Below are positions 7,071 through 16,119 of a DNA stretch of 64,000 bases, in pieces. The stretch covers positions 49,683 through 113,682 of the forward strand of contig NZ_JAPMXC010000006.1 in the NCBI RefSeq assembly GCF_026624755.1, given 5' to 3'. The stretch is from Robbsia betulipollinis. Lineage in GTDB: Bacteria > Pseudomonadota > Gammaproteobacteria > Burkholderiales > Burkholderiaceae. Both the position numbers and the translations under genes were made by a program. A model generated the notes under the pieces. The model was not told where the DNA came from and ran no database searches. It worked only from the letters and a program-made list of their open reading frames with translations. Position 1 is the stretch's first letter, and each line of letters begins with the position of its first letter.

Positions 7071-8786
7071 ATGGCAAAACTCGTTGCCGACGTCGTGATC
7101 GAAACGCTTCAGAACGCGGGCGCGAAGCACTGTTGGGGCGTACCGGGCGATACGTTGAATTACGTGACCGACGCCATCCGGCGCAGCGAAATCGACTGGG
7201 TGCACGTGCGTCACGAGGAAGTCGGCGGCTTCGCCGCGGGCGCGGAGGCGATGGTGGCGAACCGGCTGACGCTATGCGCCGGATCCTGCGGCCCGGGCAG
7301 CCTGCATTTCGTCAACGGGCTCTACGAGGCGCATCGCAACCGTTCGCCGGTGGTGCTGATCGCCAGTCAGGTGACCAGCGACGAACTGGGGTTCGACTTC
7401 CCGCAGGAAGTGGACTACAAGCCGATTTTCGATACCTGCAGCGTGTTCTGCCAGGAAATTCGCACGCCCGCCCAGGCACGCCGGGTGACGGCGATGGCGG
7501 CGCAGGCGGCGCTCTCCAAACGCGGCGTGGCGGTGATCATCCTGCCGGTTGATATCTCGAAAGCGCCGGCGCCCGACGAACCCGATTTCGCGGTGCATCT
7601 GTCGCAGCCGGTCACGCGACCGAGCGACGGCGAACTCGATCGCATCGCCGCGGTGCTCAATGCCGGCAAGAAAATCGCCATCTACGGCGGCTCCGGCTGC
7701 GAGGGCGCGCACGACGGCATCGTCGCGCTGGCGGAACGTTTGAAGGCGCCGTTCGCGCACACGTCGCGCGCGAAGGATTTCGTCGAATACGACAACCCGT
7801 ACAACGTGGGCATGACGGGGGTGTTCGGCATCGACTCCGGCTATCACGCGGTGTCGGAATGCGACACGCTGCTGTTGCTGGGGTGCGATTTCGCCTGGCG
7901 CCAGTTCTATCCTGAAAAAGCGCGCATCGTGCAGATCGATATCGATCCGACCCATCTGGGGCGGCGTCATCCGGTGGAGATCGGTGCGGTCGGCGATATC
8001 GGCGCCACCGTGGAGGCGCTGCTGCCGCGTCTGGCCGAACGCGAGAACCGGACCTTTCTGGACGACTGCCTGAAGCGGCACGAAAAGACCGTCGAGCATC
8101 TCAACGAACGGGCCCAGGTGGGCCGCGGCGGCGCGATCCATCCGCAGTATCTCACCGCCCTGATCGACAAGTACGCGGACGACGATGCCATCTTCACCGC
8201 CGACGGCGGCTCGCCGATGGTCTGGGTGCTGCGCCATACCCGTGCGACCGGCAAGCGCCGCACGGTGGTGAGCCTGACGCATGGCACGATGGCGAACGCG
8301 ATGCCGCAGGCGCTGGGCGCGAAGAAGGCCTTTCCCGATCGCCAGGTGATTTCGCTATCGGGCGACGGCGGCCTGACGATGTTGATGGGCGATCTGATCA
8401 CGGCCGTGCAGGAGAACATCGCGATCAAGATCGCGGTCTTCAACAATGGGTCGCTGGGCTTCGTCGAACTCGAACAGAAGGTGGAGGGTTTGCTGGATAC
8501 CTATACGGATCTGCAGAACCCGAATTTCGCGATGGTCGCCGAGGTGATCGGTATCTATGGCCGGCGCGTCGAGACGGCGGGCGCGCTGGAGGACGCCGTG
8601 CAGGCCTGGCTCGCGCACCCCGGCCCGGCCCTGCTCGACGTGACGACCGATCGCCTGGAACTGGTGATGCCGCCGACCGTGGCAGCGTCCCAGGTGTTCG
8701 GTACTGCGTTGTACTCGGCCAAGGCGGTCATCGGCGGCAAGGGCAAGGATGTGTTCAGCCTGCTGAAGGACAATTTCCTGAAATAG
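7071..8786 (+). CDS. poxB: Pyruvate dehydrogenase (quinone) / pyruvate oxidase, ThDP-dependent
   Basis: The 571-residue protein is full length for the PoxB family. The N-terminal pyrimidine-binding domain has the ThDP glutamate in HVRHEEVGGFAAGAEA. A central Rossmann-like FAD domain spans about 190-330. The C-terminal domain has the ThDP/Mg motif GDGGLTMLMGDLITAVQENI (GDG...N). PoxB oxidises pyruvate to acetate and CO2 and passes electrons to the quinone pool at the membrane. The C-terminal tail is positively charged (KGKDVFSLLKDNFLK), like the lipid-binding tail of the E. coli enzyme. A strong ribosome site (aggag) precedes the ATG. The gene is monocistronic, 113 bp after the transporter. 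Confidence 0.93.
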   Translation: MAKLVADVVIETLQNAGAKHCWGVPGDTLNYVTDAIRRSEIDWVHVRHEEVGGFAAGAEAMVANRLTLCAGSCGPGSLHFVNGLYEAHRNRSPVVLIASQVTSDELGFDFPQEVDYKPIFDTCSVFCQEIRTPAQARRVTAMAAQAALSKRGVAVIILPVDISKAPAPDEPDFAVHLSQPVTRPSDGELDRIAAVLNAGKKIAIYGGSGCEGAHDGIVALAERLKAPFAHTSRAKDFVEYDNPYNVGMTGVFGIDSGYHAVSECDTLLLLGCDFAWRQFYPEKARIVQIDIDPTHLGRRHPVEIGAVGDIGATVEALLPRLAERENRTFLDDCLKRHEKTVEHLNERAQVGRGGAIHPQYLTALIDKYADDDAIFTADGGSPMVWVLRHTRATGKRRTVVSLTHGTMANAMPQALGAKKAFPDRQVISLSGDGGLTMLMGDLITAVQENIAIKIAVFNNGSLGFVELEQKVEGLLDTYTDLQNPNFAMVAEVIGIYGRRVETAGALEDAVQAWLAHPGPALLDVTTDRLELVMPPTVAASQVFGTALYSAKAVIGGKGKDVFSLLKDNFLK

Positions 8787-9132
8787 TCGGAATGCGTGCA
8801 CGGCGAGCGGCGTGCGACCGGTGCTTGATGGTACAGGTGTCAAATGCGCGTCGAGCGATTACACTCGGGGGGCCGGTACTGAAAGGCACTTCGCTCAGCG
8901 ACGCGCTGCGGAAACGCTCCAAGGCGCGGCAATACTGACCGATGGGCCGAACGCTCCTGACGGTTTTACCGTTTCGATTCGCGATTGTTTGCAGTGCCCG
9001 CTCCTTGCTCGCCAATCTCTGAAGATTGGGTGTTTCGCCCATGTGGCTTTTCGAGATGGCGAAGACGGCGCGCGTTCCGGGAACGACTCCCCGGGATGCG
9101 CGCCGATGCGCGTGGGCAGTGCGAACGGTCGG
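8787..9132 (+). other. Intergenic region, no gene seen
   Basis: This 346-bp gap between poxB and the lipoprotein pair has no supported reading frame. It contains two short hairpins (acggt/accgt near 8960 and ccaatct-ctga-agattgg at 9012-9029), neither followed by a T-run. Part of it may belong to the lipoprotein gene leader if the true start is upstream of 9133. Confidence 0.5.
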
Positions 9133-9795
9133 ATGCTCTCCTATGCCATGCCCATGACTCTGCCTACCGCCCCACGCATCGCGCGCCGCACTGCGACGCT
9201 CGCTTCCGCTGCCATCGCGCCTGCTGCATTGCCCTCTTCCCATTCGCCAGGTGCGGCGCGCGACGCAGTGCCGCGCCGCCTGCGCCTGTCGTTGTGCATC
9301 GCCACGAGCGTGGCGCTCTGCCTTTCGGCAAGCGGTTGCGGCTCGCTGTTCAACGAAGGCGCGGCCGCCGGCGCCGGTGTCGGCGGCACGCTGCTGGCGT
9401 CGAAGATCACCCGTAACGCGACGGTGGCATCCGGCATCGGTCTGGGCGTGCTGGCGGGCGCGCAGGCCGGCGCGAAATACGTCGAGAAGGGCCAGCACCA
9501 GGATCAGCAGGACGCGATCGCCGAGGTCGCCGGTCCCCTGTCCGTGGGACAGGTCGGCAACTGGCGGAGCCATCATCTCGTGAAGCTCGAACCCGACGAG
9601 CACGGCCGGGTCACGGTCAACCGCGTCATCAGCGCGATCGGGCTGGACTGCAAGGAACTGGTCTTCTCGGTGGACCGGATGCACAAGGACACGCCGGTCA
9701 GCAATTTCTATGTCGCGACGATCTGTCGTGATGGCGAACACTGGAAGTGGGCCAGCGCCGAACCGGCGACGGAGCGCTGGGGATCACTGCAATGA
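9133..9795 (+). CDS. Lipoprotein of unknown function, first of a tandem pair
   Basis: Up to 220 residues. A lipobox (LCLSASGC) follows a hydrophobic helix, so the mature protein should be lipid-anchored. After the cysteine comes a glycine-zipper-like stretch (AAAGAGVGGTLLASKI, GIGLGVLAGAQAGAKY), often seen in outer-membrane lipoproteins. A conserved C-terminal block follows, with ICRDGEHWKWASAEPATERW. The start is uncertain: ATG 9133 leaves a long N terminus, whereas GTG 9268 would give a compact signal peptide (PRRLRLSLCIATSVALC). No strong ribosome site marks either. The stop overlaps the next gene's start (ATGA). The family is unknown to me. Confidence 0.75.
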   Translation: MLSYAMPMTLPTAPRIARRTATLASAAIAPAALPSSHSPGAARDAVPRRLRLSLCIATSVALCLSASGCGSLFNEGAAAGAGVGGTLLASKITRNATVASGIGLGVLAGAQAGAKYVEKGQHQDQQDAIAEVAGPLSVGQVGNWRSHHLVKLEPDEHGRVTVNRVISAIGLDCKELVFSVDRMHKDTPVSNFYVATICRDGEHWKWASAEPATERWGSLQ

Positions 9796-10355
9796 AGCGA
9801 TTTTTTCGGTCTCCTCACTCCACCATTGCCGTCTCCGCACCTGCCGCGCGTCCGCTTGCGGGCATGAGCGGCACCCTCGCCGTTCTGGGCGCCAGCGTGC
9901 TGCTCGCCGGCTGCGCGTCGATCGGCGGCTTTGTCGGCGCGGCGAGCGGTATCCTGGCGGGTACCTTCACCACCAATCCGGCGATCGGCGTGGGAGTGGG
10001 TATCGCGGTGCAGGCCGCCACCGATACCGCGTTCGCGACGATCTATCGGAACATGCAGCGCGGCGAGCAGGATCGCATCGCGATGCTGGCGGGCACGCTG
10101 CCGGTCGGTCAGCTCCAGGACTGGAACATCCACCATCGGATACCGTTCAACGACGAGCACGGTCAGCTACAGGTCGCCGGGGAAATCGACAATGCGCTCG
10201 CGCCCTGCCGGATGGTGATGTTCTCGGTGATCGGCGGCAAAAAGAAGGCGCCGACCGAAAACTGGTACGAGACGCAGATCTGCAGGAACAGCGCGGGCCA
10301 GTGGAAGTGGGCCGCCGCGGAACCGGCGACCGGGCGCTGGGGCAATCTGCAGTAG
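9792..10355 (+). CDS. Lipoprotein of unknown function, second of a tandem pair
   Basis: A 187-residue paralogue of the preceding gene, translationally coupled to it by ATGA. It has a lipobox (SVLLAGC, Cys near 41) and a glycine-rich membrane-like stretch (GGFVGAASGILAGTFTTNPAIGVGVGIAVQ). The same C-terminal block is present (ICRNSAGQWKWAAAEPATGRW). The shared layout shows a tandem duplication with divergence mainly at the N terminus. It probably sits in the outer membrane with its partner. No enzymatic motif was seen. It is convergent with the amidohydrolase gene, 47 bp away, and no terminator is visible between them. Confidence 0.78.
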   Translation: MKRFFRSPHSTIAVSAPAARPLAGMSGTLAVLGASVLLAGCASIGGFVGAASGILAGTFTTNPAIGVGVGIAVQAATDTAFATIYRNMQRGEQDRIAMLAGTLPVGQLQDWNIHHRIPFNDEHGQLQVAGEIDNALAPCRMVMFSVIGGKKKAPTENWYETQICRNSAGQWKWAAAEPATGRWGNLQ

Positions 10356-10402
10356 CGCAGTCCCCGCCGCTGGCGTTGCGCGTCATCGGGATCGCATAGG
10401 GA

Positions 10403-11734
10403 TCAGGCGGCGGGCGCCCGCGCGGCCGCGAGCATCGCCCGCAGCAGCACGTTACAGCCGGCTTCCAGATGCTCCGGCTCCGCGGACTCGATCTCGTTAT
10501 GGCTGATGCCGTCCTTGCACGGCACGAAGATCATCGCCGTGGGCGCGACCCGGGCGACATAGACCGCATCATGCCCGGCGCCGCTCACCGCGGGCATCCA
10601 CGACAGGCCCAGGCTGTCGCTGGCCTGCCGCACGCTGGCGATCAGCGTGGCGTCGAAGGCCTGCGCCGGAAAGTAGACGACCTGTTCGACGTCGATCGCC
10701 AGATGCGCGTCCGCGGCCGCGCGCGCGCAGGCGGCGCGCAGCGCGGCGTCCATGCCGCCGAGCGTGGTCTCGTCCGCCGCGCGCAGATCGACGCTGAAAC
10801 GCACCTGTCCCGGAATCACGTTGCGCGAGTTCGGATAGTTCTCGATCCAGCCGACGGTGCCCCGGCCGTTCGGCGCGTTGGCCAGGGCGATCGCGTTGAC
10901 CTCGGCGATCAGGCGCGCGCTGCACAGCAGGGCATCGCGCCGCATCGCCATCGGCGTCGGGCCGGCATGCGCCTCCATGCCCTTGACGGTGACCGTGTAC
11001 CAGCGCTGCCCGAGCGCCGCTTCCACCACGCCGATCACCTTGTCGTGGGCTTCCAGCACCGGGCCCTGCTCGATATGTGCCTCGAAATAACAGGCGGGGG
11101 TTTCGATATGGTCGCTGCCCGCATAACCGATCGCGTCGAGCGCCGTGGCGACGGAGATGCCGTCGAGATCCACCGCGGCAAGCGCGGACGCCAGCGTAAA
11201 GGCCCCGCAGTAGACGCCCGAGCCCATCATGACCGGTACGAAGCGCGAGCCCTCCTCGTTGGTCCAGATGGCGACTTCCAGCGGACGATCGGTGACCACG
11301 CCGGCCTGATGCAGCGTGCTCAGCACCTCGATGCCCGAGAGCACGCCGAAGTTGCCGTCGAACTTGCCGCCGGTCGGCTGCGTGTCGATATGGCTGCCGG
11401 TCATCACCGCGGGCAGATCCAGCCTTCCGGCGCGGCGCATGAAGATGTTGCCGATCGCGTCGACGCGGATGCTGCAGCCCAGTTCCCGCGCCCATTGCGT
11501 GACCAGATCCCGGCCCTGACCGTCGAGTTCGGTCAGCGCGAGCCGGCGGTTGCCGCCGGCCGGGGTCGCGCCGATCTGCGCGAGCGCCATCAGGCGCCGC
11601 CACAGACGCTGCCCGTCGATGCGCAGATCCGCGCCGTCCACAGCGTCCGAAGGTGCGCCGCCGGTATCGATCACGACGCCGAATGCGCCCAGCGAGGCTT
11701 CCAGCAAACCCGATTCGAAAGGAGGCGTGCTCAT
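10403..11734 (-). CDS. M20-family Zn-dependent amidohydrolase (N-carbamoyl-amino-acid hydrolase / allantoate amidohydrolase type)
   Basis: The 443-residue protein has the family's metal ligands in GSHIDTQPTGGKFDGNFGVL, TNEEGSRF and EAHIEQGPVLE, the substrate loop AHAGPTPMAMRRDA, and the C-terminal SGAGHDA motif. Members hydrolyse ureido or carbamoyl C-N bonds (N-carbamoyl-amino acids, allantoate, beta-ureidopropionate), releasing ammonia and CO2. The exact substrate cannot be read. ATG 11734 was chosen because it has a ribosome site (aggaaaaagagc) and overlaps the amidase stop (ATGA); the longer frame is an artefact. It is the last gene of the leftward eut-ABC-amidase run, consistent with intracellular breakdown of an imported nitrogenous compound. 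Confidence 0.88.
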   Translation of the reverse strand: MSTPPFESGLLEASLGAFGVVIDTGGAPSDAVDGADLRIDGQRLWRRLMALAQIGATPAGGNRRLALTELDGQGRDLVTQWARELGCSIRVDAIGNIFMRRAGRLDLPAVMTGSHIDTQPTGGKFDGNFGVLSGIEVLSTLHQAGVVTDRPLEVAIWTNEEGSRFVPVMMGSGVYCGAFTLASALAAVDLDGISVATALDAIGYAGSDHIETPACYFEAHIEQGPVLEAHDKVIGVVEAALGQRWYTVTVKGMEAHAGPTPMAMRRDALLCSARLIAEVNAIALANAPNGRGTVGWIENYPNSRNVIPGQVRFSVDLRAADETTLGGMDAALRAACARAAADAHLAIDVEQVVYFPAQAFDATLIASVRQASDSLGLSWMPAVSGAGHDAVYVARVAPTAMIFVPCKDGISHNEIESAEPEHLEAGCNVLLRAMLAAARAPAA

Positions 11735-13263
11735 GCTCTTTTTCCTGAAAAGGCGACGGACGCAGCCGTCGCGAAACTGTCCTGCGTGATGACGCGGTTT
11801 TCGCCCGGCACGCGCAGGTGCCAGTCGGTATGTTGCTGGTATTGGTGGCCGATGCGCAGCAGCGTCGCTTCGTCGAGCGGCCGGCCGACGAGCTGCATGC
11901 CGTTGGGCAGACCGTTCGCGGTGAAACCGATCGGCAACGCCAGCGCGGGCAGCCCCAGATAATTGATCCCGCGGGTCCAGTACGAGAAGCGCCCGAAACG
12001 CGCTTCCACTTCCGCGTCGGTGCCGCTCAGACTGTCCGCGATCGACGGCACCGCGTGCGGCAGGACCGGCAACAGCAGCGCATCCGCACCGGGCAGTGCC
12101 TGTTCGAGAAAGCGTTGCAGCAGCGGCGCGCGCAGACGCAGCGCTTCCACGTACTGGCTGGCCGAATACAGCAGGCCACGCTCGATGCGCCGCCGGACCT
12201 GCGTGCCATAGTCCTGCGGCCGCGTTTCCAGCCAGGGACGGTGCATCGCCGCGGCCTCGGCCATGCAGATCAGACTGGCAAGCGCACCCAGTTCGCCCAG
12301 GTCCGGCACCGGCACCTCGATCAGCGTCGCGCCGGCCTCGCGCAACACCGTGACGGCGGCGTGCAGCAGCGCCAGCACCTCCGCCGACAGCAACGGGCCG
12401 ATTTCGAAACGCGGCACGGCGATGCGCAGGCCCGCGTGCAGCGGCTGCGCGATGTCGCGTTCGTAGTCCTGCGTGTCGCGCGCGATGCATTCGGCGTCCA
12501 GCGGATCCGGGCCCACGACCGCGCTCAGCAAACGGGCGCAATCCCGTGCCGACGGCGCGAGAAAACCCACGCAATCGAGGCTGGGCGATAGCGGCATCAC
12601 GCCATGGGTGCTGACCAGATGCGCAGTCGGTTTGATGCCGGTCACGCCGCAGATGGCCGCCGGGCCGCGAATCGAGCCGCCGGTGTCCGAGCCGAGCGCG
12701 CCGGCGACCAGCCGCTGCGCGACCGCGATGGCGCTGCCGCTCGACGAGCCGCCGCTGACGTGCGGCACGCTCGCCCAGGGGTTGCGGCCATCGCCCAGAT
12801 GCGCGTTGACGCCCGTCGGACTCATCGCGAACTCCGCCATGTGCAGCGCGCCGAGGTCGATCGCGCCCGCGGCCTCCAGCCGCCGGACGACGGTCGCGGT
12901 GACCTTGGGCCGATGGCCCGCGAGTATCCGGCTGCCGCATTCGCAGACCTCGTCGTCGCGAAAATACATGTCCTTGCGGCCGAACGGAATGCCGTGCAGC
13001 AGTCCGGTCGCGCTCCCCTGGGCGAACCGCGCGTCGCGGGCGCGCGCGTCGTGCAGGGCCTGTTCGCGACGCGTGCGGACGAAGCCGCTGTTCGTGCTGC
13101 GGTCGATGGCCGCGAGGTGGCGGCGCGTCAGGGCCTCGGCGCCGGTCTCGCCGCGCAGCAAACGCGCGCCGGTGTCGACCAGCGTGTCGCCGAATGCCGG
13201 CGCGGACGCCGCCGCATGCGTGTTCTCGGGGCCGGCGAAAGGATCGGGGGTTTCGCTCACCAT
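11731..13263 (-). CDS. Amidase-signature family amidase (first of two full copies)
   Basis: A 510-residue cytoplasmic amidase with the Ser-cisSer-Lys triad. The lysine is in GIPFGRKDMYF, the cis-serine in VSGGSSSGSAIA, and the nucleophile in GSDTGGSIRGPA. The family cleaves amides, including allophanate, oxalurate-like and aryl or peptide amides. The ATG at 13263 has a strong ribosome site (cgaggagac) and lies 7 bp inside the end of the previous amidase gene, so the two are coupled. Its stop overlaps the M20 hydrolase start. The substrate is unknown. The neighbours suggest release of ammonia from an imported amide or ureide. Confidence 0.87.
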   Translation of the reverse strand: MVSETPDPFAGPENTHAAASAPAFGDTLVDTGARLLRGETGAEALTRRHLAAIDRSTNSGFVRTRREQALHDARARDARFAQGSATGLLHGIPFGRKDMYFRDDEVCECGSRILAGHRPKVTATVVRRLEAAGAIDLGALHMAEFAMSPTGVNAHLGDGRNPWASVPHVSGGSSSGSAIAVAQRLVAGALGSDTGGSIRGPAAICGVTGIKPTAHLVSTHGVMPLSPSLDCVGFLAPSARDCARLLSAVVGPDPLDAECIARDTQDYERDIAQPLHAGLRIAVPRFEIGPLLSAEVLALLHAAVTVLREAGATLIEVPVPDLGELGALASLICMAEAAAMHRPWLETRPQDYGTQVRRRIERGLLYSASQYVEALRLRAPLLQRFLEQALPGADALLLPVLPHAVPSIADSLSGTDAEVEARFGRFSYWTRGINYLGLPALALPIGFTANGLPNGMQLVGRPLDEATLLRIGHQYQQHTDWHLRVPGENRVITQDSFATAASVAFSGKRA

Positions 13264-14747
13264 GTCTCCTCGCGAGGCGCGCGCGCTGCCAGCAGCAGCG
13301 GCGCCAGGGTCTGCCGGGTGGAAGTCCAGTCGAGATCGCGCGAGGCGGCCAGCCGCACCGCGCGCACGACCGGCTGCGCGAGCGCCGCCACCGTTTCCAG
13401 GTCTTCGTCCTGCACCGGCGCGCCCGACATCGTGCGCGCGTACCAACCGAGGGCGGCCTGCTCGGTGCCGGTGAGGGCCGGGGCCGTCGGCGATGGCGCC
13501 GGAGCCAATTCGGGTGCGCGGATCGCGCTCGCCGGCGGCGTCAACTCGGCGATGCGCGCGACCAGACTGCGATCCGTGCCGGCCGGCGACAGCAGCGACA
13601 AACCCAGCGGCGCGCCCAGACGCCCGGCGAACGGCAGCGAGACCTGCGGGAAACCGCACAGGGGCGTCAGCCCCATCAGGTGCGTGGCGCGATTGCGGTA
13701 GACCTCGATCTCGGCCGCGGGGGTGCCCCGCAGCGGCGCGATGTCGGGCTGCGTCGGCAGGATCAGCACGGCGTCATCCCCGCACAGTTCGGTGATCCAC
13801 GCAGTGAACGTATGACGCAGCGCCAGCGCGTGCGCAGCCTGTTCGGCGGTGATGCTGCGCGCGTAGGCGAAGCGCGCGGCGACGTCGGGGCCGAGGCGCA
13901 GGCCGTCGCGCTCGATGCGCTCGCCCTGCATCTGCCACGCCTCCCAGCCCTGCAGCACCCGATAGGCCTGGTAGAGCACGGCCAACGCATCGGCGCCCGA
14001 CGCATCGGATTCCGGACCACCCGCGCGCACCGGTTGCGCCTTGCCCCAGGCGGCTTCGATCGTATCGATGCCGGGCTGCAGGGCCGCACGGACCTCGGGC
14101 GCGAGCAGGTCGAACAGATCCGTGGCGATCAGCACCCGGGGACGCGCCGGCAGGGGCCGCGAGTCCGGCTCGAACAGGATATCGGCGACCCGCTGGAAGG
14201 TGGCGGCGTCGCGCGCGAAGAAACCGCAGGTGTCGAGGGTCGCGCACAACGGGAAACAACCCGTCAGCGAGATCCGGTCCTGGGTGGGCCGCATGCCATA
14301 CAGGCCGCAATGGCTCGCCGGCCCGCGCACGGAGCCGCCGGTATCGCTGCCCAGCGCGAAATCGCACTGTCCGTGGGACACCGCCGACGCCGAACCGGAG
14401 GACGAGCCGCCGGTGATCCGTTCCGGCGCCGCGGCGTTGACCGGCGCGCCGAAATGGACGTTGTCGCCGATCGCGGAAAACGCCAGTTCGTCGGTGACCG
14501 TCTTGCCGACGAAACGCGCGCCCGCCGCCAGCAGGCCGGCCACCACCGGTGCGTGCGCGGTCTTGATGCCGGAGCGCACCAGCACGTGGGGGTTGCCCGC
14601 GCCGGTGGGATAGCCGGCGACGTCGAACAGGTCCTTGACCGCGAAGCACAAGCCCGCGAGCGGGCCGTGCGGTGCATGCGGCACGGGGGCCTCGGGATAC
14701 GGCAGGAAGGCGCGGCTGGACGGCGCGGGCGGGAACGGAGGGGACAT
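13257..14747 (-). CDS. Amidase-signature family amidase with extra C-terminal segment
   Basis: The 496-residue protein has the complete triad: Lys in FAVKDLFDVAGY, cis-Ser in ITGGSSSGSAS, and nucleophile Ser in GSDTGGSVRGPA. The amidase fold ends near residue 410. About 70 further residues form a separate helical tail (TGTEQAALGWYARTMSG onward) that I cannot assign; it might correspond to a small AtzG/AtzH-like partner fused on, but that is a guess. It differs clearly from the next amidase, so the two are not a recent duplication. The ribosome site is weak. A 100-bp gap with short repeats separates it from the remnant upstream. Confidence 0.83.
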   Translation of the reverse strand: MSPPFPPAPSSRAFLPYPEAPVPHAPHGPLAGLCFAVKDLFDVAGYPTGAGNPHVLVRSGIKTAHAPVVAGLLAAGARFVGKTVTDELAFSAIGDNVHFGAPVNAAAPERITGGSSSGSASAVSHGQCDFALGSDTGGSVRGPASHCGLYGMRPTQDRISLTGCFPLCATLDTCGFFARDAATFQRVADILFEPDSRPLPARPRVLIATDLFDLLAPEVRAALQPGIDTIEAAWGKAQPVRAGGPESDASGADALAVLYQAYRVLQGWEAWQMQGERIERDGLRLGPDVAARFAYARSITAEQAAHALALRHTFTAWITELCGDDAVLILPTQPDIAPLRGTPAAEIEVYRNRATHLMGLTPLCGFPQVSLPFAGRLGAPLGLSLLSPAGTDRSLVARIAELTPPASAIRAPELAPAPSPTAPALTGTEQAALGWYARTMSGAPVQDEDLETVAALAQPVVRAVRLAASRDLDWTSTRQTLAPLLLAARAPREETW

Positions 14748-14851
14748 GGCGGCGTCTCGAAAAAAATGCGTCAGGACGATTGATCAGGGCAAGCAAGCAC
14801 GACGCGTGAATCAGAACGAGTGAGTCGGGACGAATGCGTCGGACGAATGCG

Positions 14852-15067
14852 TCAGAGCCGCAGCACCGGCCGGCGCGCGCGGTGGCCGGCGGCGCGCTCG
14901 AACGCGTGGCCTGCCCGGAGTACGCGATCGTCCTCGAACGCGCGTCTGGCGATCTGCAGCGACAGCGGCAGGCCGTCGGCGGAAAACCCGCTGCACACCG
15001 ACAGGGCGGGCAATCCGAGGACGTTGAAGGGCCGCGTGTAGGTCATCGGATGGCGCGCGGCGCTCAT
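14852..15067 (-). pseudogene. C-terminal amidase remnant coupled to the ABC operon
   Basis: A 71-codon frame starts at an ATG that overlaps the stop of the preceding ATPase gene (ATGA). Its product reads TRPFNVLGLPALSVCSGFSA and then ADGLPLSLQIARRAFED...VLRAGHAFE, which is the typical last ~65 residues of an amidase-signature enzyme. The catalytic part is gone. Either an internal deletion removed most of a third amidase, or the piece is kept for another reason. The flanking 14752-14850 contains short direct repeats (gacgaatgcgtc twice). It cannot be an active amidase alone. Confidence 0.7.
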
Positions 15068-16119
15068 GCGGCGGCAACCGCCAGCGGCGGCCGCGAGCCG
15101 GAAGCGACGGCGTGCACGGCATCCACGCTGGCGATGCGCGTGCCGTCGGCGCCGTACAGATAGCACCGCACCGAGTGATCCGCCGCCGGTGTCGCCGCGG
15201 CGACCGGGGGCGGCAAGGCCGTCGTGCAGACCGGCATCACATGCGCGCAGCGCGGCGCGAACGGGCAGCCGGGAATGTCTTTCGAGAGGTCCGGCGGCGC
15301 GCCGCCGATGGCTTCGAGCCGCTGCCCCTTCTCCATGCCGCCCTCGCGACGGCTTTTGAGCAGGGCCAGCGTGTACGGGTGGCGCGGGTCCCGCATCACA
15401 TGATGAATCGTTCCTTCCTCGACGATCGATCCGCCGTACATCACCGCGATCCGATCGGCGATCTCGACCGCGGCGCCGATGTCGTGCGTGACGAACACGA
15501 TCGACAGGCCGAGATCGCGCTGCAATTCGCGCAGCAGGATCAGCACCTGGATCTGCACCGTCGCATCGAGCGCGGTGGTCGGCTCGTCGGCGAGCAGGAT
15601 CTGCGGATCGCCGGCGAGCGACAGCGCGATCATCGCGCGCTGCCGCATGCCGCCGGACATTTCGTGCGGATAGGCATCGAGCCGGCGTTCGGGACTCGGA
15701 ATGCGCACCGCCTGTAACAGTTCCAGCGCCCGCTGACGCGCCGCCGCGCGCGACACCCGGCGATGTGCGCGCACGGTCTCGGCGATCTGTTGCCCGATCG
15801 TGTAGACCGGATCGAGAGCGAGCAGCGGCTCCTGGAACACCATCGCCACCTTGCCGCCGCGCAGCTTCGCGAGCGCGCCCGGCGACAATCCCATCACCGC
15901 TTCGCCCGCCACATCGAGCCGGCCCTCGATGGTCGTCGTGCGCGGCGCGTGCAGCCGCATCATCGCGCGCAGCGTCACGCTCTTGCCCGAGCCCGATTCG
16001 CCGATCAGCGCGAGCGCCTCGCCCTTCGCGACGTTCAGCGATACGCCATTGACCGCGCGGATCACCTTGCCATGGGCGGTGAAGCGGACGTGCAGATTCT
16101 CGATCGCGATCGCGCTCAT
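15064..16119 (-). CDS. Peptide-type ABC transporter ATPase, DppD/OppD class
   Basis: A 351-residue ATPase with Walker A GESGSGKS, Q-loop MVFQEP, signature MSGGMRQR, Walker B ILLADEP and the switch histidine VTHD. The C-terminal cysteine cluster (GCPFAPRCAHVMPVC and later HSVRCYL) is typical of the OppD/DppD iron-sulphur-type motif. It energises uptake through the two permeases of the same operon. The ATG at 16119 overlaps the stop of the DppF-type gene by ATGA. The longer upstream frame is not coding. Confidence 0.92.
   Translation of the reverse strand: MSAIAIENLHVRFTAHGKVIRAVNGVSLNVAKGEALALIGESGSGKSVTLRAMMRLHAPRTTTIEGRLDVAGEAVMGLSPGALAKLRGGKVAMVFQEPLLALDPVYTIGQQIAETVRAHRRVSRAAARQRALELLQAVRIPSPERRLDAYPHEMSGGMRQRAMIALSLAGDPQILLADEPTTALDATVQIQVLILLRELQRDLGLSIVFVTHDIGAAVEIADRIAVMYGGSIVEEGTIHHVMRDPRHPYTLALLKSRREGGMEKGQRLEAIGGAPPDLSKDIPGCPFAPRCAHVMPVCTTALPPPVAAATPAADHSVRCYLYGADGTRIASVDAVHAVASGSRPPLAVAAA

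Noticed and set aside
8950-9030. Small RNA candidate from two short hairpins upstream of the lipoproteins
   Set aside because: Neither hairpin has a T-run and no promoter frames them; the region may also be part of the lipoprotein leader.
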